From: Amoebidium appalachense
Taxonomy: Eukaryota; Ichthyosporea
Assembly (NCBI GenBank): GCA_963693365.1
Contig: CAVNZM010000014.1
Span: forward strand, 186,001 to 250,000
DNA length: 64,000 nt
Direction of reading: 5' to 3'
The notes below the pieces were generated by a model that had not been told where the DNA came from, ran no database searches, and saw only the letters and a program-made list of their open reading frames with translations. Below, piece after piece: positions 20,285 to 60,749 of this stretch. The position numbers and the translations under genes are program-made. Position 1 is the stretch's first letter. The number at the start of each line of letters is the position of its first letter.

Positions 20285-21401
20285 TTGCTCCCCTTTGGTG
20301 GCGACCATGGTAGGCTTGCCCAGTGGTTCACCCCCGAGGTTTTGGCCCGTGTCCCGGAGGTGGCCCGCACCATCACTCGGCTGTCAGTGGGCGACAGCAC
20401 GGAGTCCTCCTACTCGTCCTACCAGCGCCAGTTTATCGACTTCATCTACGCAATGGACTGCCGCAATCCTGATGGTGGCTACCTGCCAGCCTGCCCAGCC
20501 CAAGTGCAGCTGTTCCTTGCCTGGTGCGCCATGCGTGCGGTGCAAGCCCGGACCATGCCCAGCATCGTCTCCGCCGTCAACAGCCTGCACCGCAGCTTGG
20601 GCATGGCACCACCAGCGGGCTCCGGCCAGCAGAGCCTTCAGTGGTTTATCCGCGGGGCTGGCCGCTTCCTGCTGCTGGAAGGCAGCCACCGGCCCAAACG
20701 AGTGCTCGAGCCCCTCCTCCCAGCCGACCTCCGCGCCCTCCTCCCAGTCATCCAACCGGGCTCTTCATTGGAGGCCCTGCGTCTGTGGGCTGCCCTGCTG
20801 CTTGGCAGCTCGTGCCTCCTGCGCTCGGGCGAGTTCACGTCCAAATCTGCGGCCAAGTTCAACCCCCTCCTTCACCCCAAGCGTCGCGACGTCCAGCTCC
20901 TATGGCAGGATGGCCGCCTGATTGGGGCAACAGTCTTCCTGCCGACATCTAAGACCGACCCCACGGGCAAGGGTGTTACCATCCGGGTGCCCGCCTTCCC
21001 GGAGGAGCCTTCCTTCTGTCCAGCAGCCAATCTAGCCCTCTTCCTGGGGGTCTCGTCAACCAGGGCAGGCATCCACCCAGATGCACCCCTGTTCAGCGTC
21101 GACGGCAGCCCTTACCTCAAGAGCACCTTCATCGCCGGTTTCCGCACAGCTCTACACCATGCGGGCTACGACCCCGACCGGTACGCCGGCCACAGCCTGC
21201 GTGCGCATAGGGGGGGCCACTGCAGCTGAGAGAGCGGGCCTACCTGACGCCACCATCAAAGCCCTTGGCCGCTGGGCATCAGACGCATTCATGGTCTACA
21301 TCCGGCTGCCCCACCGCGACGTGCAAGCCTCCATTGCCACCGTCTGGTCACACCAGGGCCTCGCCACGGGACCTTGGGGCGGACCCCCTACATCGCAGTA
21401 G
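20285..21401 (+). pseudogene. Tyrosine recombinase of the Ngaro-like element, frameshifted
   Basis: Catalyses cut-and-join integration of the element's circular DNA in this family. The frame from 20285 carries an N-terminal SAM-like core-binding region and the first catalytic Arg (LLGSSCLLRSGEF). At 21196-21206 a tandem TGCG duplication shifts the frame right at the HxxR box (GHSLR), so this frame stops at 21227-21229. The remaining catalytic part (GGATAAERAGLPDATIKALGRW, then the nucleophile region FMVYIR) reads on in the next frame to a TAG at 21399-21401. No ATG is present near the start; translation probably depends on splicing or readthrough. Confidence 0.85.
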
Positions 21402-21411
21402 GGGGGCCTTG

Positions 21412-21544
21412 TGGTGCGGGGGGGGCTCATGGCATGGACCCCCCCTGGCGGCCCCCGCCTCGGCCAGCCCCTTGGGTGCAGGCACGACGGCCTGCACTCC
21501 ACGGACACGGGGGGCATGAGGCAAGCACGAGTGAGTGATGTGAA
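21412..21544 (+). repeat. Split direct repeat B1
   Basis: 133 bases, apparently identical to B2 (21935-22067). Abuts A2 directly, forming the B1-A2 junction expected from circular intermediates. Confidence 0.9.
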
Positions 21545-21820
21545 TGTACGTTTCATATGCGCAGCAGATGAAAGATGTTTCACGGATCACTTCGGGCGCA
21601 GGCAGCCGGGCGGCCCATGACGTCACGGGCCGCGGCGCCAGGCGCAGCCGCAGCGGCGGCTGACATCGGTCTGGCGCAGCGCCTGACGTCAGGCGCCACC
21701 AGCGCCGGTATTTCCGGCGCAGCACACTGCAGATGCAGGCCACCTTCGTTTTCGCCGTGTGCTGCACGTACGGTTTTTGTTAGCACGATTGCGTTTTCGG
21801 TGGCTAGCACACGGCGGCTC
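21544..21820 (+). repeat. Split direct repeat A2
   Basis: 277 bases, near-identical to A1 but lacking its 11-base insertion. Carries TGACGTCA at 21618-21625 and 21684-21691. Confidence 0.9.
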
Positions 21821-21934
21821 CCACCCACCCACCTCTCAGTCTGTATACATGACGGTGTACGTATGCGACTGTGACTGGCTCACAGCCCGATTGCAGCGGC
21901 AATAAAGCATGTCGAGGCGGGGCCCAGCCCCGGC

Positions 21935-22067
21935 TGGTGCGGGGGGGGCTCATGGCATGGACCCCCCCTGGCGGCCCCCGCCTCGGCCAGCCCCTTGGGT
22001 GCAGGCACGACGGCCTGCACTCCACGGACACGGGGGGCATGAGGCAAGCACGAGTGAGTGATGTGAA
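21935..22067 (+). repeat. Split direct repeat B2
   Basis: Copy of B1; its end (GTGATGTGAA) marks the right end of the element, followed by an A-rich stretch. Confidence 0.9.
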
Positions 22068-22861
22068 AAAAGAAAAAAAATCCTGCCAGGGTCTTCGCGC
22101 CAACAACTTTAACCCCTAGCCGTTCGCCGATGCATTTTTGCATCATTTTCAAAAATAAATGCATCAGCAACCTTCGAAAATATGATAACGCCTGACGCCG
22201 GCGTAATAGTTATGACGCTAGGAATTTCTACCTAACTTAGTATATGTTTTCTACTTTCGAAAAACCAAAAAAACACCGGGATCGACTATGTTTTTCTGTT
22301 TCTCGTGGGTGTTTTGCCTAACTGTATCTATATTTTCATCGAGCGGCCCCCCAATTTTCGAAGGCTGGCGGCAAGAGGATGCCCGGGATTCACGGATTTC
22401 AACCCTGCAATCGATCGGCTGATAAGTGCATCAATCCGATTTCCTAAGATCTTTACGGGGGTTCATATTACGTAACTGTCTTGAAAGAAACCCCGCCGCG
22501 GTTGGCAAAATCGACAGAAATCACGTGTTCATAACACGTGCGGACACATAGGAACACGCCGGTTTTTTTTTTTCTGGGACACAACGAAAGACACTATGTA
22601 CATGTGCTTGGTGCATTTATGTCCACTTTGGCCGCATCTAATGATTTTTTTCTGTTTTTCAAAGCTGGTCGATTTTGGCCTCCGGGCGAACGGCTCGGGG
22701 TTAAGATAACAACGATAAATTATTCATTAACTCACACATCATGCGCACGCACGCACTCGTGCATGCGCCTCCACGTGCACACACACCTGCACTAGTTAAC
22801 GTTAACTGTACACACATGAACCTCACCGGGAGGAGAGGTGCGTGCATACAGGGAGAGCCGG

Positions 22862-22895
<34 letters not shown>

Positions 22896-22922
22896 TAGGG
22901 TCACGGTGACCCACCATACACG

Positions 22923-22959
<37 letters not shown>

Positions 22960-24086
22960 TTTCTCCTCAACCCATCAAGGGGGCGAAGTGGGTTCAAATA
23001 CATATGCTCCTATAGTAGTTACCCATCCCCCCATCCCCTCCCCCCTCCCCCCCCTCCCCCCCCCCCCCCCTCCCCCTCCAACACACACACACACACGGGA
23101 CCGCCGCCCGGCCCCGCCCTCCACATGCGGTGACGCACGTTGCAAATTGAAGTGCACTCAAATCCCAACAATCCGTGGCCGCCTCTTATTATATCACGTG
23201 GCATGCCAGTTGGTCATAGTGCGCATGCTTCCCGTGCCCTTTGAATCGACGTCCACCTATGTGTTATAAATCGACGAGTTTGAATCCTGCATCTGGCGCA
23301 CAGCTGTGGACGATTGCAAAGCCCCCCCCCCCCTCTTTCCCGCCACAATTAAAAAAAAAAAAAAAAAAAAAACGAAATAAAAAGAGAAAGAACAATCCCG
23401 CCCCTAAAACAAAAAACAAGGAAAATACACCGCCTAACTCACCAAACACACACACATGGATATGTACAACGGAAAACCATACACACGCACCATTTCCCGA
23501 TCCCCACAGCTGCACATATCAAATGTACGTACACACATACAAACACGTACACCTGGCAACACCGCCACCACACAGCCAAATACACACAACCACCCCAATC
23601 CCCCACACCGTGCTCTTCTTTGCCCTTCCATCGAAACTTCCATTCTCACTCCCCACCTGCATCGGGTTCCTTCTTCAAATTGTCCCTTAAACGCGTGCAT
23701 TGGTATTATTAAGGTCTATGTCGGTAGGTCGCGGATCAACATTATATTCAAGCCATTGTGACGTCATTATGACGTCAACATGTGCAGGCGTCACCGACTT
23801 GCACCATCCGGGGTATGTATGCCCGGCATCCACTACCAAGTTCACCAAGCGCAATGATTGGTTTTGCCCATTTATGGCATTATAATTTTTATTTTATTTC
23901 TTTAAAGGCATTTGCCATACAATGTGCCATTACAATGCGCCATCGTTGCATGCCGACACAGTCATTAAGGGCAACGCATTATAACCCTCCACAATTCTGT
24001 GCACTGCTGTACATCGATTCACTCATCCATTCATGCATCATATGTGTGCATATCACAATAGGGTGCTTGGTTTGGCACGTAATAGG
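22068..24086. other. Intergenic region between the retrotransposon and the homoserine kinase gene
   Basis: No gene recognised. It includes a G-tract/C-tract snapback (22862-22959), C-rich patches, a poly-A (23348-23371) and two TGACGTCA octamers (23759-23766, 23770-23777). Confidence 0.6.
22862..22959. repeat. G-tract/C-tract inverted pair around a GGGTCAC palindrome
   Basis: About 33 G, then ATA, the palindrome GGGTCACGGTGACCC, a short spacer, and about 33 C. The whole unit can fold into one long hairpin. Confidence 0.8.
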
Positions 24087-36182
<12,096 letters not shown>

Positions 36183-37351
36183 GGCTAAAACTAGAATATA
36201 GGAAACTAGAGGGTTAGGCCTAGTTGTTAGCAGGTAAGGAACTGAGGGGGTGAGGTAAAGCTATGGTGAAAGGAGAAAAACGGGCGGTGGGAATGACTCA
36301 CACAGCCTGTGGCACATGTGACTTGCCTAATAGGGCGGTCATAAGCAATGGTAAGCCGCTAAAGATGATTGGATAAGAGATGCAAGTGATCCTGGGCTGT
36401 CGTAAATGCAAAATATGGCATTTATGTATGCAAAACCAAAAGCTATTTAATTGTCTACTGCTCATAGCTGTTACTGCTGCTGCAATATCCGCTTTAAACG
36501 AACATCCTCTGGCATTTGAGAGAGGAAGGACCTGGAAGGTTCTCGGAGACTCGAGCCGAGTCTGCGCAGCCAGTTCGTTTGAAACGTTCAGTAAAGACTA
36601 CTAGTCATCTATTGGTTTATTGTCATGCATATAGATTATCACATTCATGCCATTTTACAGGGAATGTTTGAAGGGCCCTTCCTATTTGTCAAAAGTCTTG
36701 TAAGGCAATGCCAAATATTTGTTTACCCGATAAGGCAACTTATATACTTTATTTGGTTATAAAGTTACTGATTGGTTCACAACTGAGCCAGTCGGTGAAG
36801 CGTGACGTTGATACCACAACATTCCTGCTGGCCTTTGTGTGCATGTTTGCTGTGCTTCTGCACACAGTCAGCATCCTCTGCCACATGTCCATTTTCTTCT
36901 TTTTCTGGCGTTTCAAACTTTCAACTACTAGCTATTATGCATGGTGCACAAGGCTAGCAATAGTGTTTTTTGTGTGTATGAATGTGTGCTATTTTTTTTT
37001 GCTTCCAGTACATGCACAGACCTGCTCCTTTGTGCATTTCCTTGTAGCTGTGCACGTACATGGGGTGGACCACACCCCTGTTCTCTCTCACATGGCTTCC
37101 AAAGCTCACCGTTAATTACTCGTGTCGCTGACAGGGATGGTTCCGGCAGAAGCGCCATTCCGATCACTTAAGTGTTGCTATTTCTTATATGCCCTAGCTT
37201 TTGTATGATTGGCGTGAATGGCTCATTTGTTGCCAACTTCACCAACCCCGAGCTGGCTACCCAGACAGGCAGCCCAATACTCCATCCAATAAGCATGATA
37301 ATAAACCCGTCTGCATAATTTTTCTGTCTTGGCACTTAACGTTGGCCCATC
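36183..37351. other. Shared 1.2-kb intergenic region between divergent homoserine kinase and PIAS genes
   Basis: Unique sequence, low in simple repeats, with ATTGG/CCAAT boxes (for example near 36368, 36610, 36770 and 37206). It probably holds both promoters. No clear TATA assigned. Confidence 0.6.
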
Positions 37352-44870
<7,519 letters not shown>

Positions 44871-45284
44871 CCACGTTCACACCCACGACCACGTGCATCA
44901 CACCAGCCCCACCGCCGGTGTTGTGTTCTAATTGGTCCGTACCTTGCGAATGTGAGTTCTATTCACCAATCACGTGTTTGCACGAATTCCACGGCAACAC
45001 CAAGCCCGCCAAGATGTGGTTCTTGTGGCGTAGTGATGTTTTGACCGGGTTAGTGTGCCTAACTCGGTGTGCCATGTACGTTGTGTAACATGTTTTCATT
45101 TGCTACGAGTAGAGGGGTTGTGTTCTGTAGCCGTAACTGCCGCACCAGGCTGTAAAAAGGGTTAAATCTGTAATTTGTAGCCACTATCTGTGTGGTTGCA
45201 GACTGCGCAAGATCCAATGAGTAGCTTTTATATTCGTATTTCTAGACTTCAATAACAGGTCACTGCTCGCAGTTGTGCGGGTGA

Positions 45285-45290
45285 AATAAA
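45285..45290 (+). promoter_or_regulatory. AATAAA polyadenylation signal of the PIAS gene
   Basis: AATAAA about 415 bases after the PIAS stop, with a second one about 24 bases further (near 45309). Confidence 0.5.
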
Positions 45291-45530
45291 CCTTCTAAGG
45301 TCTGGTTCTAATAAATGCAACCTAGCATCCTCGGTGCATCCGAGATATTTTCTGTCCCCTTAACGACCATGGGGGTATAATCCCCCCCCCCCCCCCCCCC
45401 CCTTCCCCGCACGCCTTCTGCACACCCTACACCCTTTGGCTTCGAAGTACGGCATACATCATGTACACAAACGTGGAGAGGGACAAGTGCTACAGCCACA
45501 CACGCGTCGAAGATTCGCGCCGCGTGCCCG

Positions 45531-45579
<49 letters not shown>

Positions 45580-45984
45580 ACCAGAGCAAATGCCAATCAC
45601 ATTTTGCTTCTCAATATAGAGGAAAACGCCTTTGGAAATCCTGGAAAAGTCAGATATTTTTCTCTGGGACATTCTAGTAAATGACTTGGTGGTTGTCTAA
45701 CATGTACAGTGCTTGCTGTGAACCCATGTGCTTATGTTCACTGTTCGACGAATTAAAAAATACGGGGACACTACTCATAAATAAATCACCCATATGTGAC
45801 ACGTGCATTCAAGCAGCATAGAAGCTTGCCATCGCCCACACAGGTAAATTAAACCAGAAAGAAAGTACCTGTATTTAGTCTGAGATCTATCAGAAGGTCC
45901 ATCCCGGGTTTTCGGGTACTTACACAAAGATCACACGTTGACACACGTAGCCCCCTTTCCCCGTCCCCCCCTCCCCACCCCCCC

Positions 45985-46077
<93 letters not shown>
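45985..46077. repeat. (CA)n microsatellite
   Basis: Pure CA run of about 92 bases in intergenic DNA. Confidence 0.95.
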
Positions 46078-46080
<3 letters not shown>

Positions 46081-46178
46081 CCAGTATCAGATCTAGACAC
46101 AGGCGTATACAATTAGACCATGCCTGTGTCCCCCCCCCCCCCCTCCAACCCCTCTCCCCCCCCTCCCCCTCCCTCCCC

Positions 46179-46200
46179 TCCCCCCCCCCCCCCCCCCCCT

Positions 46201-46245
<45 letters not shown>
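46179..46245. repeat. C20-T11-G35 homopolymer block
   Basis: About 21 C, then 11 T, then about 35 G without interruption. The C and G arms are complementary, so either strand could fold into a hairpin with a T (or A) loop. Confidence 0.9.
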
Positions 46246-46249
<4 letters not shown>

Positions 46250-47080
46250 TGATCGTAACCCGTTGATAAATAAATCATTAGACTAAAAGTAAAACAATAT
46301 TTCTGCTTTTCTTTTATTGTTTTACAAATCATAAAAAATGTATGATAATTTGAGAACGACATTCGCCTATGGCTTCTTGTTGTCGTTTTTTATTTTTTTA
46401 TTTTTTTTTTACGAGTTATAGTGGAGGATCCTCCCGCCCCGAAGCAATATGATACTGGCATAGTATATATTGCTTGTGCTTGCATTCGAACAACCCAAAG
46501 CTAAGTTCGAACAACTTTCTGAAGAGAAAATCGTAGTGTAGGCTACATCCCGTTGTTGCAATACACCTTAGCACGGCTTCTCTAAGACACAGCACAATAT
46601 ACCTACGGTCAACTGCCAGTCCGAGAAGACCATCATAGTGTTACAGTAATGCATATTGCAAGACGGTAGGTAGCCCAGTTCAAACGAATACATGTAACCC
46701 TCGGGCATACGTAAAACCGGGATTTCTCTCAAAAAATTGCACGTGGTATGTGGTGAATTTCATTTAGCACGCACACACAGTGTGCAAGCCCTCCCATGCC
46801 ATCCCTGGCAATCACACGTTCAGCCCAGCTACACATTGACTTGCATGTTGCTAGAAATCTTCGTGGTCCAGTAGTTGGTACTGGTGCCACTACGTATACT
46901 AATAGTTCTATAGCTAACTCGGCTCAGGAAATTTCCTGCACTCAATTTCACCCGGGCGCATTGGCCCGTGCGCTAGACTCCAAGACACCACATGAAATTG
47001 CCCGAGGTTTCCTTGAACCCACACATTGAAGTTCAAAGAACATTTTCTAACCCTATCCACTTGAAGTACTATCACCAGGA

Positions 47081-47656
47081 TCACAAAACGGCACTCCACA
47101 CAACCACGGTGCCCACAGCCACCAACGCCCACGGGTCCACCCCGTTAGCACGTGCACCACTTCCATTTCCGGTGGCAGCTGCTCCCGCCGCCTGGCAGTC
47201 AGCCCCGGTCGTAACTTGCTGAAACAGACTTGTGCATCCTGTGCTTGTGGCGCTAGCAACCGTGCCACGTGCAAAGCTGCACGTGAAGTGTGATGTCTTT
47301 GCACATTCTGTGAACAAGGAGTTACTTTCACATGAAACCTTGACCAATTCCTCCCCATCTGGGCACTCGTCGCAGTGGCGCGCTGCACACGTGTCAGGGA
47401 TGCACGTGTTATTCAGATACTTTGACCCGCACACCTTTCCCTCCTCACAGTAGCCGCTTCCACACGCGTTTTGGGGTTTCTCACACGGCGTCTCTGTTCC
47501 CGTGAAACTGAAGCACCTCCCACTGTCGCACGTGTATCCGGGTGGGGCACAGAGGCTACCACACAGTATGCCCATGCCACAGTCTGGTGTGCCTGTGGAT
47601 GCAGCAACGTGGATCAAAGCTAGCACAAGCGGAGAGATTGCACGTGGCCTTGCCAT
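47081..47656 (-). CDS. Small Cys-rich secreted or GPI-anchored protein
   Basis: Intronless 191-residue ORF from ATG 47656. Residues 1-20 are a signal peptide (basic MARPR then a hydrophobic core). The mature part has 18 cysteines in spacing typical of disulfide-rich extracellular domains, including CGSGYCEEGKVCGSKY and TCAARHCDECPDGEE. The last ~20 residues are hydrophobic (PWALVAVGTVVVWSAVL) with no basic tail, preceded by small residues (NGSGARANG), which suggests GPI anchoring; a C-terminal membrane segment is the alternative. I do not recognise the family. A palindromic TTTATAAA at 47795-47802 is placed for a TATA box about 140 bases upstream. Confidence 0.75.
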   Translation of the reverse strand: MARPRAISPLVLALIHVAASTGTPDCGMGILCGSLCAPPGYTCDSGRCFSFTGTETPCEKPQNACGSGYCEEGKVCGSKYLNNTCIPDTCAARHCDECPDGEELVKVSCESNSLFTECAKTSHFTCSFARGTVASATSTGCTSLFQQVTTGADCQAAGAAATGNGSGARANGVDPWALVAVGTVVVWSAVL

Positions 47657-47794
47657 TTTGGTTGAAGTATCTGACTCAGAGTGTTAACGTTCAGTGGTTA
47701 CAAGAATTCAGCGCAAGTTAAACGCTGTTTATCTATAGTGCAACCACAAGCAACTATAAGGCTGTAAACAGGCGATGTTTGTGCTTGTCGTGCG

Positions 47795-47802
47795 TTTATA
47801 AA
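47795..47802. promoter_or_regulatory. Palindromic TTTATAAA, possible TATA box
   Basis: Reads as TATAAA on both strands. It could serve the Cys-rich gene (ATG at 47656, minus strand). No plus-strand gene starts close by. Confidence 0.4.
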
Positions 47803-48709
47803 AGCCACCGGGGAGAGAAAGAGTCACCATGTTTGGACCAACCTGCTATCAGCCACTTGCCCGCCTTTTTCGCCAACATCAATATTGATGCTAATCCCAA
47901 ATCCCGGCCTAGGCACCAGACTAGGGTTGGCTCAAACTGAGGCTACCGACTGGATTATGTACAGTATGATGGTTTTTATGTACATATGTACATTCTTTTT
48001 ATACATTAGCCCCAATATTGGGTTTTTGGAACACATGTTGGTGGCCCTTCCACGTATGTACAGCTAAAGCTGCAGGTGGCCGAAGAAAAACAAGTGCGGA
48101 ACAAGCTCAGTGGCGGGATATCCCGGATCCTTCGGTGAGTCACGGCGAGCTGGAGCAAAGATTTGGAGCATGCTGATTGGTGGTTAACACTTGCGCACTT
48201 GCCATATATGGTTTGTTTGTGGATTGCAGAAAACACCTGCTATATATGGAAGGTATTTTGGCCAATCAAAACGCCAATTACTTGTTTTCAAAATCATTCA
48301 AGCGTTTACAGCGAGCAAGCAACAAGGTGGACAAAAGGAAACTTTGAAAACACGGGAGTCTCGAAACACAGGCACAAAGAGAGTGGGGTGTAGGAACGTT
48401 TAGATATATGAATTCGTGGTGATAAGCATACAGAAGAGCAGGAACTGTAGCGTAGTAAGTAGGCAGGAACTTCGGAGTGCACGTGAGCATTCAATGGTGG
48501 CATTTGGACATCAGATCTTGACCGTGTTGTCGGCAGGAAAGAGAAGCGGATTCACCAAACCTACTCAAGAATGCTTGTATAAAGCAGAGGAAGAACTCAA
48601 GGGGAAAAAGAAGGAAAAAAGACGGAAAAATAAGCGGTAACCTTTTGATCCACTCGTGTGAATTAGCACACCCTTACCGCTCTTGTCTTATGGTACTAGA
48701 CATCTCAAC
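47803..48709. other. Intergenic region upstream of the four-CH gene
   Basis: Unique sequence with CATATATGG and CTATATATGG elements near 48200-48250 and several ATTGG/CCAAT boxes. No coding signal recognised in the small frames at 48160-48640. Confidence 0.55.
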
Positions 48710-58616
<9,907 letters not shown>

Positions 58617-59929
58617 GGTTAAGGGGTCAGTATGTGTTTGTATGTATGTTTATGGTTTATATTAGAGGATTATGTAGTTATGGTGGGTTAAGGGTTTTGT
58701 CGGTGTTTGTATGTATGTATATGGTTTATAATAGATGGTTGGATTATACGTAATAATGGTTGGTTACGGTGTGAATGTGTGTGATGTAAGGGTAATCGTA
58801 TGGGCTGTTGTTCTGTCAGCCACACAATATATGAAAAAATGTGCATTTACCACCAGAGTTTTTATTTGGGTGTCTTTTCTGTTTCTTCTTTCGCTTACTT
58901 TTATGCTCGAATTTGAAGTCCAACCAGCAGCACACACATGCATGCAGCATTGCCCACACTACACTCCTTACACATACATATACATGCCACCGAATTTTCA
59001 ACCCCTAAGGTCAGCCCTTAGATGACTATGTATATTCCAATGGCATGCCCTATGTTGTGAGCACAGAAGTGTGTGCCCACACAGATCATGCAGCAGACTG
59101 AGTGTGAACGTGTGATAGTATATTCACCCATTGAATAACACTGTTTATTTGAAACAAGTGAATTTGTACTGCCGTTTGTCTACCCCCCCCCCCCCCCCCC
59201 CTCCCCGTCCGTTCCTTCCCATTGCTCTTCCCATCCCGGTCTCCCCTCTAGGCCCACTTCATTAAATGTGCACTTTATAATTTAGCACTGTGTGCGTAAT
59301 TGTTGGCAATGTTGCACACGCGTGTTACAAGTGCGCGTTACCAGCGAGAAGTCATGTGTGTGTGCGTGTGTGTGTGTGTGTGTGCCTGTATGTACATTTA
59401 CATGCGTGTGGGTGCTTGTGTTGAGATGGAGAGGGGGGAGGTGTGTGTACGTGTGATATGTGGGCGCACGTGTTATGTGTGTATGCATGTGTTGCATGTA
59501 TGTACGGGTGCACTGTGTGGGTTTTGCAATCACAAGCGGCTTGGTTTATCTCTTCCCCGTCGGAGTAGTTTACCCTCGTTTTCGGGAATAATTCGGGCAT
59601 TTTGGAATAATCGTGCAATACCCATGAACTTGAATTACCACATACTTCATGCCTTTACTTGAGAAGCAGCATCCGTGTGTGCATTTTACCCACACTACCC
59701 AGATTTCTTTTCACCTCCCAATTCAGCCAACTACCATAAAAAGGAATGATCACAGACCCCATTCTTGATGATCCAGATGGCTCGCTATGAACATTTAAAT
59801 AGCCACTATTCCGGACGATGGGCGCCTATGAAATACACAGGCGCAAAAGACCCACAAAGGCAGGGCTTGCAGAGCGGTGGCTAAATGTGATCCGAGCAGC
59901 CCGGAAGGCAGGGGGCAGGAAGAATGTGT

Positions 59930-59960
<31 letters not shown>

Positions 59961-60717
59961 GGGGGGAGGGATGGGGGGAGGGGCGAGGGGGGGAGGGGGG
60001 AGGAGAGCTCTAGAGAGGGTGCAGCACACACAGCCACGGAGGGTGAGTGGATGGGTGACCTGGGGTTCTTGAGTGGGCCGAGTATGTGTAACAGGACGCT
60101 GATAGGTGAGTTGTCACGGGGTGGTGGTGGTGGTGGTGGTGGTGGGGGGGGGGGGGGTGGGGGGGGGGGGGGGGGGGGGGGGGGGGGTACCAGTGCTCAC
60201 ACTCCTCCTGCGCCCACCGAGATATGTGCTTATGCCCCTCACATCCATCGAGCTCCCTCTCTGAGTTGAAGGGTGGCCACCGGTGCACCACTTTTAAAGT
60301 TTGCCTTAAAAGTTCTAAGAACGCAGATATCCTTGACCTCCCCCCCCCCCCCTTTCCTTCCCCTTCCCCCCCCCCCCCCCCCCCCCCCTCTCTGAGGGAG
60401 GGGGGGGGAGACACTCAAAGTAGCCGAAAGGATCCTCGAGGGAACAAATTGGGCAATGCATCCTCTTCTATCCTAGTTGCGAGGCCTATTTAATATCCCC
60501 CCCCCCCCCCCCCCCCCCTCCTCCTTCCCCCTACCCCCCCCCCCCCCCCCCCCCTCCTAAACACACACGCACACACACAAGACTTTTGCTTCCGCGCTCC
60601 AGACAAGGCCAGTTGAAGGGTATCAAGGGTGCTACCCGTTGTTGGCCAGGGAGCCATGTGCTGGACCAGCAGATATCATAGGAGGAGCTGTGTTGCTATA
60701 TTCGGTGTATTAGGTGT

Positions 60718-60749
<32 letters not shown>

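Larger units (their letters stand above)
16391..22067 (+). mobile_element. Ngaro-like tyrosine-recombinase retrotransposon (DIRS order) with split direct repeats
   Basis: About 5.7 kb arranged A1 - gag - RT/RNase H - tyrosine recombinase - B1 - A2 - B2. A1 (16391-16678) matches A2 (21544-21820), and B1 (21412-21544) matches B2 (21935-22067). This split direct repeat order, together with a tyrosine recombinase instead of an integrase, is diagnostic for Ngaro/PAT-type elements, which insert through a circular intermediate without target-site duplication. A 115-base unique stretch separates A2 from B2. The element is much more GC-rich than its surroundings. Gag and recombinase frames carry lesions, so this copy is probably not autonomous unless these are assembly errors. 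Confidence 0.9.
45291..47080. other. Intergenic region
   Basis: No gene recognised. Contains (CA)n at 45541-45576 and 45985-46077, a C-T-G homopolymer block at 46179-46245, and AT-rich unique sequence to 47080. Confidence 0.6.

Noticed and set aside
16391-21820. LTR retrotransposon (Gypsy/Copia)
   Set aside because: No integrase or protease; tyrosine recombinase and split repeats point to the DIRS order.
23255-23300. tRNA or SINE remnant (GAGTTTGAATCCTGC resembles a box B)
   Set aside because: No matching box A or cloverleaf arms upstream.
47829-48650. Small plus-strand gene between the Cys-rich and four-CH genes
   Set aside because: Frames are short with no recognisable domain, signal peptide or consistent splicing.
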